Shown: piece by piece, positions 33,341 to 44,517 of the stretch
Position numbering within the stretch: position 1 is the first letter of the stretch
Layout: each line of letters opens with the position of its first letter
From: Calendula officinalis
Lineage: Eukaryota; Streptophyta; Magnoliopsida; Asterales; Asteraceae
Direction: 5' to 3'
DNA: 64,000 nt
Assembly (NCBI GenBank): GCA_963853835.1
Contig: OY970835.1
Span: 8,299,501-8,363,500, forward strand
Program-made: the position numbers and the translations under genes
The notes under the pieces: model-generated
The model's database searches: none
Seen by the model: the letters and a program-made list of their open reading frames with translations, nothing else
What the model was told of the DNA's origin: nothing

Positions 33341-33547
33341 TTCAGTCTAAGTGAATTAGGTTGGTTTACCACCCTAGACTTAGACTTTGCTAAGTGGGAC
33401 GTTATGTGCCATAGGAAATTAGGTTGACCTTTGAGGATTAGGGTTGACCATTAAGGGAATTGTTTTAAATCGAGCTTTTCTTATAATTTATGTGACTATT
33501 TAGTCGAATAATTGGATTCTAATTGGTTGACATCTTATGTTAGTAAG

Positions 33548-36500
33548 ATGGCTAGAACAAGAAGTGGTCGAGTTGTACCGGATGAAGAAGGGGATTCAAA
33601 CATGATCCCCAATGCACCTCGGAATGGAAATGGTGGGGATGTATCCGGTGTTGGGAATAATAATGTACCGGTAACGGTAGAAGCTCTTCAATCCATGCTC
33701 ACCCACATGAGGGAGGTGATGCAACAAGATGTTAACCGAATCATAAATGAACGGTTGAACTTTGATGATGAGGAAAGGCACGAAGATGAAGGTCGTCATG
33801 GGGGAGAAAGAGAAGAGAGGGAGGATACTCATCCTCTCACAAGGACCCGAACAACGGGTGATAGTGTTCCGAACGAAAAGTCCTCCAATGAGAATAGGAG
33901 TGTTGATAAGATTGAATGTGAAGGATGTTCTTATAAGACATTCTTGGCATGCCGACCCGACAACTACTACGGGAGCATGGACCCAAAAGACATCATCCAT
34001 TGGATCCGGGAGACGGAACACGTCCTCGAGAGTAGCAAGTACAAAGAAGAAGACATGGTGGCTTATGCCTCACGTTTGCTTAAGGATGATGCCTTGACTT
34101 GGTGGGTCACCGTGTATGAATCATTGGGAAAGAAAGCCGTTTACAAGATGTCTTGGGAAGAGTTCACTAGGAGACTCAAAGAAAAGTTTTGTCCCGAAAG
34201 GGAGTTGGAGGAGTTGTTGGAAGAGTTCTTGCACTTCAAGAAAGGCAATTTAACTTTAGATGAGTATACAAAGACGTTCACGGGTTACCTCCCGTTCGTG
34301 ATGAATGCCTACCCTACCGAACGTAGCCGTGTGGTTCGGTTTGCTAATGGATTGCCTTGGGAATATGAACTTGAAGTGAAGAGGGCGGCGACTCTTGATG
34401 AAGCTATTAACGTCGCCCGGAGTGTTGAGAAAGTTAGTAAGAGAAGGATTCAAGAGAGGTCGGTGGGGAACGAAAAGAGAAAGTTTGAGAACTACTCGGG
34501 GCCATCAAAGAAAGGAAAGTTTACCCCGAGTGGGTCAAAGCAAGGAAGTGGTGGTGGTTATGTGAAATGTATGAAGTGTGGCAAGACTCATCAAGGAGAA
34601 TGTAAGCTTGAGTCGGGAAGTTGTTTCAAATGTGGAAGATTTGGCCACAAGGCTAGAGATTGCAAGGCCAAGAACCTTGATGAAGTGGAGTGTTTCTCAT
34701 GCCATGAGAAGGGGCATTATAGCAATGTTTGCCCAAAGAAGGGAACCGAAACGTTAGTGTCAACCGCTCACAAGAAACTGGAGCCGTCAAAGGTGAAGGG
34801 GCGTGCCTTCCAACTCACACGTGAAGAAGCCAAGGAGACTCATGATGTCGTCTCAGGTACCTTATTCATAAACTCCATACCCACTTATGTGTTGATTGAT
34901 TCGGGTTCTACTTATTCTTTCGTGTCTCATGAATTTGGTGCTAAGTTTAGGGTTCCACTAGAGTTACTTGACGATTTGTATGAAATAGAAGTAGCCGATG
35001 GGAAAACCTCTATGGTTCAACATATCTATAGAGATTGTGAATTGGAAATCGATAGTAAGAAGTTCAAGGTCAATTTAATGCCTATGGGAATTAAGTCTTT
35101 TGATGTGATCATTGGAATGGATTGGTTGGGACCCCACCAAGCCAAGATCTTGTGTGGGAAGAAGTTGGTGTCGATCAAGTCGTCCGATAACGAGAAGGTG
35201 TATGTTTATGGAGAAAGGAGGCATCATATGCCAAATCTCATTACCGCCATAAAAGCAAGAAAGTGTTTATCAAAAGGATGTTCATCGTTTATAGCCTATG
35301 TTCTAGATGGGAGAAAAGAGAAGAAGGCGGTTGAGAATGTGAAGATTATTAGGGATTTCCCCGAAGTATTTCCCGATGACTTGCCCGGTTTGCCACCGGA
35401 GAGACAAGTCGAGTTTCGTATTGATTTAGTTCCGGGGGCGACGCCGATTGCCCGAGCCCCGTTTCGTCTAGCTCCGACCGAAATGCGTGAATTAATGTCT
35501 CAATTACAAGAGTTGCTTGATAAAGGTTTTATCCGTCCTAGTTCGTCACCGTGGGGTGCACCGGGTTTGTTTGTGAAGAAGAAAGACGGTTCAATGAGGA
35601 TGTGTATCGACTACCGAGAGCTTAACAAGATGACGATTAAGAACCGATATCCTTTGCCAAGGATTGATGATTTGTTTGATCAACTTTAGGGAGCCGATTA
35701 TTTCTCCAAAATTGATTTGAGATCGGGTTACCATCAAGTTCGAGTTAAAGAAGGTGATACCGAGAAGACGCCCTTTAGAACTCGTTATGGGCATTATGAA
35801 TTTTTGGTAATGCCATTCGGTTTGACGAATGCCCCGGCTATTTTCATTTGATCTCATGAATAGGGTTTGTAAACCTTTTCTCGATAAATTTCGCATCGTA
35901 TTTATCGATGATATCCTTATCTACTCCAAAACCGAAGAAGAACATGAAGAACATTTGAGGCAAACTTTAGAAGTGTTGAAACGGGAAAGATTGTATGAAA
36001 AATTCTCAAAGTGTGAATTTTGGTTGCGAGAAGTTCAATTTCTTGGTCATGTGGTATCTTGAAGCGGGATTAAGGTTGAACCATCAAAAATTGAAGCGGT
36101 AAAGAATTGGGAGGCACCGAAGACTCCAACCGAAGTAAGAAGTTTTCTTGGTTTAGCCGGTTACTACCGGAGGTTTATTGAAGATTTTTCCCGAGTGGCG
36201 GTCCCACTCACTGTGCTAACAAGAAAAGATGTGAAGTTTAAATGGGAGAAAAAGCAAGAAGATGCTTTTGCCTTGTTAAAGGAGAAATTGTGCAATGCAC
36301 CGATCCTTACACTACCCGATGGTATGAAAGACTTCGTGGTGTATAGTGACGCCTCGAATAAAGGTCTTGGTTGTGTTTTGATGCAAAGAGGGAAGGTGAT
36401 AGCCTATGCTTCAAGGCAATTGAAGGATGCGGAAACAAGGTATACTACTCATGCTTTAGAGTTGGCGGCGATCGTTTTTGCCTTGAAGATTTGGACGCAT

Positions 36501-38189
36501 TACTTGTATGGAACAAGGTGTACATTGTACACGGATCATAAAAGTCTTAAGTATGTGTTTACACAAAAGGATTTGAATATGAGGCAAAGAAGGTGGATTG
36601 AGTTGATTAATGACTATGATTGTGAAATCGTTTATCATGAAGGAAAAGCTAATGTGGTAGCCGATGCCTTAAGTAGAAAAGTTTATGAAAAGCCGGTAAA
36701 GGCTAAGTTGATGCGTATTGAAGTGATATCTAGCCTTATTGAAAACATAAAAACCACACAAACCGAAGTGATGGGTAGAGATGAGTATAGGCACGAAAGA
36801 TTGGGAAAGAACCAAGTATATGAAGAAAATTCTCAAGGGTTGAAAACCGTGAATGGTCGGATTTGGGTCCCAAAATTTGGTGGGAACCGAAAGGTATTAT
36901 TAAATGATGCTCACAAGTCCAAGTACTCGATTCATCCCGGAAGTACGAAGACTTATCAAGACTTGAAGAGGATGTATTGGTGGCCAGGGATGAAGTCGAG
37001 AGTAGCAAAGTACATATCAAAGTGTGCCACGTGTGCACAAGTGAAAGCCGAGCACCAAGTGCCTTATGGTGTTGCACAATCGTTGCAAGTGCCGGCCGGG
37101 AAATGGGAAGACATCACTATGGATTTTATTGTTGGTCTTCCAAAGACGAGTAGGAACCATGACGCCATTTGGGTGATTGTCGATAGGTTAACGAAAAGTG
37201 CATTATTCCTAGCTCTTTGGGAAACTATGCCACTCGAGAAGTTGGCTAAATTGTATGTTAATGTGGTTGTTCGCTTGCATGGAGTACCGACTTCGATTGT
37301 ATCCGATCGGGATGCAAGGTTTACCTCGAGATTGTGGAGGTCACTCCAAGAAGAGTTGGGTACTAAGTTGAGATTGAGCACGGCTTACCATCCGCAAACC
37401 GATGGTTAAAGTGAAAGAATGATCCAAACAGTAGAAGATATGTTGAGATCGTGTGTGATGGATTTTGGTGGTAAATGGGATGAACATTTACCGTTGGTTG
37501 AGTTTTCGTATAACAATAGTTATCATGCAAGTATCCAAATGCCACCGTTTGAGGCATTGTATGGGAGGAAGTGTAGGACGCCTTCTTGTTGGTTAGAGGC
37601 GGGTGAGACGAAACTCACGGGTCCCGAGATCGTGAAAATAACAAATGAGAAAATTGGAATAATCCAAGCTAATATGAAAGCCGCACAAGATTTTCAAAGA
37701 AGTTATTCGGGTTTGAAAAAGCGACCCTGTGATTTGGATGTTGGTGATATGGTGATGTTGAAAGTGTCGCCTTGGAAGGGCGTGATGAGATTTGGAAAGA
37801 AGGGCAAATTGAGCCCAAGGTATGTGGGCCCGTTTAAAATTTTGAAACGGGTCGGTTTACAAGCATTTAAGTTAGAACTCCCACCCGAGTTGCAAGGTGT
37901 CCATGACACATTCCATGTTTGCAATTTGAAGAAGTTTTTGGGTGAAGTGGAGAACATGATCCCACTTCAAGATTTGCGGGTCGATGCACCCAATCGATTG
38001 ATTGAAGAACCCGAGGCCATATTAGAGGCCCAAATGAAGAAGTTGAGGAACAAAGAGATTGAATTGGTGTTGGTCAAATGGAAGCATTCCCTTGGACCAA
38101 ATTTGACTTGGGAAGTCAAAGATGAGATGAAGAAACGCTACCCAAATTTTGTGGATTATGAGGCGATTCCGAGGATGGTATCCTCTTAA
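33548..38189 (+). pseudogene. gag-pol: Gag-pol of element 2, decayed
   Basis: Start at MARTRSGRV after TAAG. Gag with CCHC-like knuckles (CFKCGRFGHKARDC, CFSCHEKGHYSNVC), protease DSG, reverse transcriptase (FIDDILIYSK), RNase H, integrase (HHCC, SDRD) and a C-terminal chromodomain (LRNKEIELVLVKW). Defects: TAG at 35687 in place of a Q codon, an indel near 35848, TGA near 36060, TAA at 37407 in place of a Q codon. It has no introns where element 1 has them at the protease and integrase, which makes it the in-window control for those introns. Confidence 0.88.
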
Positions 38190-38201
38190 GGGGTAGGTAG
38201 T
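38188..38201 (+). promoter_or_regulatory. Polypurine tract of element 2
   Basis: AAGGGGTAGGTAG directly before the 3' LTR. Confidence 0.65.
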
Positions 38202-38572
38202 TGTAACGACCCGAATTTTGTAAATAAATAAATTGTACAAAAATATGATAAATTTAGGAAAAATCATTTAAAAGACGTAGGAATTGGTTTCGTGTCATTT
38301 GTACACCGTTTGATATGGTTAAGGTCGAAACCGGGGTAAATTGGACAACAAAACGTTGCAGCCTAGCTGCCTGGAAGAGTTCGCCGCGAACTCGTGGTTC
38401 GCGATCGCGAGAACAGTGAGTTCAAGGTTTTGAGGCATGGAGTTCGCGGCTCGTTCCCGATCGCGAGGAGTTCCCGACGCGGGAAGTTCGTGACGCGAAC
38501 TCGAGTTCGCGAACGCGAACCCTGTCAGTTGTATAAAAACAGGTTTTGGGGCTAGGGTTTGGACACCTACAC
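38202..38572 (+). repeat. 3' LTR of element 2, left part
   Basis: Matches 31598-31968 with small deletions in the CpG-rich palindromes. Ends in TACAC, the target site of element 3. Confidence 0.88.
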
Positions 38573-41475
38573 TGTAACGCCCTGAAATTTCAGAGAAATA
38601 AATAATATTTAAATTCAATTTAAATTACGTTTTTAATTGGACTATGAGTTGACCGTACGGTAATTATGTGACGTTGGTGATTATGCGTATGAATTTAAAA
38701 GCGTGACGTTTCGGGTTTAAATCATTTAATCATGGCCGACGTTCCGCCTAAGCATTAATTATAAGTATGTGGCTAACGCGTATCGTTTCGTGACGTTTTA
38801 CTTTCGCGACGTTAGTAATTCCTAGGTACATTAGTTTTCTATTCCGTTGATATAATTAAAAACCCGAGTCGTTAAGATTCCGCAAGCAATTTGAGTTTAG
38901 TTGGCCGAGCATTCTTGTTTTTCTTTTATTAATTCGGCCCAAGAGACTTAAAGGAAACCAGGTCTTTGTCTTCTTTTATTAATTCAGCCATGTTGCGGAG
39001 GAATGAAGCCCAAGGCCACGTGATTCACCACTAAGAAGCCCAACTCGTTTTTAATCCTCTTAAACACCGACTTTTAACATGCGTGATCACAATTACTTCA
39101 TACCTCGTTCCCTGTACCCTAGCTGCCGACAAAGTTGTTTCCCACCTTCAAATCTTTCTGTCGACTAGAGCATCTCCATCTCCTTCGTCGGCAGTTGTGG
39201 CACATCATAATTCCATGGGTTCAAAATAGAGCATCTCCAATCATGACAAGTGTTCTCCATTCTCCGAGCAGAAGCAAACAAAGGGTAACCTCCTGTGTGT
39301 CCGATTTGGTGAGTTCGGTTCCTTCTTTTCCTATTTTTCTTCTTTTTCTGTCAACCGGTTATTGTTCTTGTCTAAACAAGTCTTATGGCCAGTGTGTACG
39401 TGATCCAACAGGAGCAAGAAATGAGTAATCAATCGGGTGTTGGTCGACTCTAGAACCTCTGCCATTAGTTGCATCGGTGATTCGGTGAGTCACTTTTCAG
39501 TTCCGTTTTTATGCCACATACTTTTCTTTCGTAAATAGAAAATCTGATTTCCATTTATTCCTTTACGGTGGGCTGCGTGGACTTCATTCACAAGCAGAAA
39601 GATCGAGCGGGAGTATCGGTGAACACGAACAGATTCGGTGATCAAGTTGTGGGTTCGACCGGGGATGAGTTTCGGTAGTTTCTTTGTTCCGAGTTTTTAA
39701 TGCTTTTATCCCGTAGGATATTTTGGTTCATGGTCTGAATATGTTTGGCATCTAATCAGTTCTTGCATAGGGTTCTGGGGCTGCGGTTTAATAATGATAA
39801 TCAAGCCCTTCGGGTTTTGGGTTGATGGGTTATTCCCTTCTCGTTTTGGTTCTATTTAATTGTTAGTTGATTTCCGTTTGTGTAGTTTGTCCTAGGAGTG
39901 GTGACCTGTAGGAAATTGTGAACCGGGCAGCCGAGGTTGAGCTCGGATTGTCACGGTGGGTTGGGTTCGTTACTCAAATCGTTTTATAAAAATCAGAATT
40001 TTATAGCCGAAGGGGAAACCGAACCCGTAGGGTTCTCGGTTTCCCAATCGTGATCAAGTTTTAGAAACCATTCATAATAATGAGTAAATAATATTTCCAA
40101 ACTGTAAGGTATCAAATTCTAAGTGTTCGGTTTTATTTTCCGGTAACGGGTCGGGTTTGCTAAAACGGGTTTTGAAGATTAAATACCTCTCGGGCAGATT
40201 CTGGCCTTCTGTTCTCGGCTGTTTTTGACCTTCTTAAAATAACGTCTTGAATTTTTGGCCCGTAATGGTACCTTGTTTTCTGAGTTATCTTTTCAATGCC
40301 GCAACCCTCTCGTCAATCCGAATTACGGTTTAAAAGTTATAACTAATTTAGTATGCTGCTGTTAGGAAGATGACCTGTGCAGCATGTCTGTCTTGCGACG
40401 CGGTTTTGGGACACTTAGAGTCTGTTTTGGCCAGTGACCGTCTCACAGAGATTGGTAGTTCTGGTTGTCTACTTTTCATGGTAAAAATATGGGATAAATC
40501 TACTGCACAGTTTAAGAGTTATAGCAGTTTCCGTGAGACCGACGGGTGCTGATAGTTTTCTAAATTGAGTCCTTAGAACGGATTGTAATTCGGGTTTCAT
40601 TTTTATGCTTTTAGGATCATCTAGGAATAACCGAGCAGCGCTTTAGAGTATTGAGGATCCTTTGGAGCTTACGTTTGTCGAGGCGAGTATTCTCACCGTG
40701 TATTCAGTTATAACGATACGTGCATGACTCATGTGGTTAACTGTTTTAATTTGTTGTACTTTCTGTGTGTTGATCTGTTATCTGAGTGACTGTTTTTGCA
40801 TACTACTGATCTGAGACGGACGTGCCGAGTATCTGAGCCGGTACCAAGTCATTTTGTGCTACTAAGTGATAGGGCTATCTGTGTGGTTTATGTTAGGAGT
40901 TGAAAACATAAAAATAATTAATAAATCTCAGTGAAAATTCTGTGTGGTGGCCTGAGTGCCAAATTCTGTGTGGGTCCTTGTGGCAAATTCTGTGTGGGCC
41001 CTTGTGGCAAATACTGTGTGGGCCCTTGTGGCATTTTAGTGTAAGGAGAGGCGAGGTTGATCTCTCGACTCGAGTTACACAAGCGCGCTATATAAATTTA
41101 AAAGATACAAAAACTGAGAAATTAACTTAGTGGTAAATGATTAGCAGTTCACCTGTGTGCCCTCATGTATTGTATGTTGTAGTTGTTTGCATTTTGAGTT
41201 TATTCACTCAGCTTCCCCGCTGACCCAAAAACTCCCTCCCATTTTCAGGTACTAGCAAAGGAAAAGAGAAGGTGGACGGTTGACTGCTGTACTACTTCTG
41301 AGTGCTGATGTGAAACGTTTTTATTATTTTAAAACTATGAATTTTATTCAAGACATTTCCGCATTAAATACATTTTTAAATCAAACAATTATTTTGGGGA
41401 TTATTTATGGGACCTTTTTGATTATAATTTTGTACTTAAAAATTTTAAAAATCTTGTAAATTTTAGGGTGTTACA
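38573..41475 (+). repeat. 5' LTR of element 3
   Basis: 2903 bp. Shares with the element 1 LTR a conserved block at about 40270-40365 (GCCGCAACCCTCTCGTCAAT and flanks), a GGAGCTTACGTTT segment, the ACACAAGCGCGCTATATAAA promoter block (about 41078) and the ACTAGCAAAGG...GGTGGACGG block near 41250. A short TGTGTGG(G)CCCTTGTGG tandem lies at 40935-41035. Confidence 0.9.
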
Positions 41476-44400
41476 AGTTGGTATCAGAGCACTGACTTGA
41501 GGGATTTGGGTTCGCAGGGGGCGAATTCAAACTCAAGTTGAAATATTTTTTTTTGAAAAGAGTAAAACAGTTTCTAAGAGAAGTTTCACATCAAACGTAC
41601 AGCATGTCACGTCGACTCTCGCTTTTCCTGACGCCGGTAATATTTAAGAGCTTTTATTTATTTGGGAATTTTGTTGAATTATGTGTATTGAGGAATGACA
41701 AATATGAGAATTGCTGTTATTATTTTGAGTATAATTCTGATTTAACTCTGAGGGTATTTCGTGACGAGGATCGCTTTTCTGAGTATATTTTCCGTGTGTT
41801 ATTCTGAGTGCGTCTGCGTTATACACGCTAAAAATTATATACATATAATTTTATATAACTTGTGAGATTTTATAATTCTGAGACAATTAACCAAAAGAGT
41901 AATAAATGGATATAAATCGTGGATATAAAATCCATAAATTATTTAAATGAGAAATATGCTTGAATAAATGAGGAAGTTATTAGTATTGAAGAGGAGTAAT
42001 GATTTTAACATTTTCTCAATGTGTCAAATTCATTGAGTAATTATTAAAATCTTAATAATTATATTATCAACTAATTTAAAGAATTTTGAGAAAATGTTAA
42101 AATCTTGCGTTTTGGGAAAGCACTTAATAAAAAGAGTTATTGAAACGAGTAAATAAAATATATTATCAACTAATTTAAAAAAAAAAAAAAATTTATGATA
42201 GTTTATCAAGTGGAGTTGAGTAGGAGTAAAACGGGAAATTTCTAAAAATAAAATAATTATCGGTATGTATTATTATGAGCATGATGCTTATACATAGAGA
42301 TTTTTCTGGATGAGGATTTTAAAAGTATGAAATCTAGAAACATATACTTGATTTGAAAATTTATAAGAGTAACCACCGAATAGATCAAATTGAGAATATT
42401 TGAATTAATTTTATAGTGTAAGTACCGAGTATACAAAATGATAGATCGGGTTTACTGGAGAAATTAACAATCAAGTTAATTGGGTTGAATGAATATCGTG
42501 CAAAAGAGAAGTAGTAATACTACAATTATATGCAAAATAAGACAGTATACTTATTCTTGGGTGGTTTATAAATGTGATGATGAGAAATCATTAAATTAAA
42601 GTGATGAGAACTTATTAAAATGAGTCGAATATGAGAAAACTGCTACAATGAAATTTTGAGGAAAATGAGTTAAAATGAGATCGGTAATTTGCCGGTAATA
42701 AGTTATTATTAAAATGAGCTAAATGATAAAATTTTATTTTGATTAATTATGGAGTAATTTTGAGTTATAAGAAATTTACAAATCGAGTTACATAAGCGAA
42801 TTAATAAAATGAGTCAAAAGCGAAAAGTATTAAATTAACGGGAAGTTTTATTCAAATTTTTGAAGTATTATAAAGTGTTATGAGTTTTGAGGTATTATAA
42901 AATTATATGAGAAAACTCTATTTATGAATAATTATCAAACTTGAGATGAGAACAGCTATTCAATAAATTTATATTGAACTTAGGAGAAATTTCGAAAAGA
43001 CGAGAATGTACTGAGTTGATGAACCATGAGTAAACCGTAAGATTTAGAATAAAGTGTAACTGCGAATTGAGTAAATGAGAACTAAGAAATTTATTCGTAA
43101 TTTGAGTAACGAGAAATCATTATAAATAAGAGTATGAAATTTAATTGGAATTCTTAGTAGGTAACATGAAATTAATGAGTAGATATGGTTAAAATAATTA
43201 AGAGACAATCTAAATTGTGTGAAATCAGTGAGACGGTCTATTAAAGGATCGTTAAACTAGATGAATGAGAAAACATCTATTAAAATATTATCGAGAAACC
43301 ACTAAATGTAATAGAATGAGAACCTATTAAAGGGAATTAAATGACAAGATCGTTAATTTGAGCTATTTAAAGGGTTATCAATATCGGTATTATGCAAACC
43401 TAATAGAGTAAGATAACAATATAATGTTAAAGAAGAGTTATTTTGAGAACCAATAACACGGTTGAGAGAGGGTATATCATTCCAAGTATTATAAGCTGGT
43501 AAATTGGAACACGCGAGTACTAATAAGAATGAGTAAAAATGTGAATTATACCTAATGCTATTACTTGTAAATATTATTACCTTATGAGTTGTTACTGAAT
43601 TAGAGTTTTGGGTTTGCTTCTGAGTTAATACTTATAAGTTTGCTCCTGAGTTATACATTTTTGAGTTATACTCCTGAGATATGTTTCGAGTTTATTTCTG
43701 AGTGGGACTTCTGAGTTATATTTCCAGACCATATTTTAGAGTTATATACCTGAGTATATGAGAATTCTGTGTGATACATATATTCCTTGTGATTTATTTG
43801 CATGGTTTTTATATTAATTGATAATGGTGTAAACCACTAAATTATTTATTATGCCGTTAACAAACTGTTGACCATAGAGTAGAGGACCTTCCGAGTCATT
43901 TTGGTGGAAATTGTCGATAATGAAATTTTATTTACCTGTTGCTAAAATGTGTAAGTGGTCATTTAATGGAGTTGTGCGGGAAGAGAATTTTTCCATAAAA
44001 ACTTGTTATCGTCATGAGAGATCCGAGGGTGATTGTGCAAATGGTTTGGATGACCTGGTACTACGCTGAGCATCTGGTATCGTCAACAAATCAGTAGTAA
44101 ATTTCCAACTGGAGTTGAATCGGTGATTCAACGCGACGTTAATCGCTGAGTGCAACAACTGTATCCGAATGCGAGAGCAAGAAGACGCCTTCAGCAGAGT
44201 ATCGTGAGTTATTTTAATTGTGTTATCGACATCATTTTTACAATAAACTGAGATCGTTAGAGAGCGTTCCGATTTTTAGCCCTTATCGTCTTGCACCAAC
44301 AGAGATGGAAGATTTGTATGAGCAGTTGCGGGAGCCGGAGTTCATTATGATCGAGTAGCTCACCCCGAAGAGCTTCTTTTTATTCGTAACTTTTTCGTGT

Positions 44401-44517
44401 CTCCCCATTTAACGACGTGTGTCATTGGCGAGCCTGAGTCTGATATGCGAGATAGCTACCCTGAGTTTTTCCGAGCAATGACTTCGAGGACGAAGTCTAT
44501 TTCAAGTGGAGTTGAGT
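41476..44517 (+). other. Interior of element 3, largely non-coding
   Basis: Primer-binding site TGGTATCAGAGC at 41479-41490. From about 41840 to 43850 it is AT-rich, with frequent GAGTAA/GAGAAA and TGAGTTATA motifs and no protein motif. A small frame at 41538-41807 overlaps the leader and has no recognisable domain. Confidence 0.75.
43870..44517 (+). pseudogene. Protease/RT and chromodomain remnants in element 3
   Basis: Scrambled matches to element 1 pol: GAGTTGTGCGGGAAGAG (around 'ELCGKKF'), a GGTTTGGATGACC segment (the 'GMDWMT' motif), a CGAGAGCAAGAAG segment, then GCCCTTATCGTCTTGCACC ('PYRLAP') and GAGATGGAAGATTTGTATG. The reading then jumps to the last residues of the chromodomain (GAGTCTGATATGCGAGAT.. 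CCTGAG) and the shared GACTTCGAGGACGAAGTCT end. RT palm, RNase H and integrase are deleted. Confidence 0.75.

Noticed and set aside
39135..39428. 97-codon frame in the element 3 LTR, repeated at 45080-45373
   Set aside because: LTR duplication, no motif, upstream of the likely promoter.
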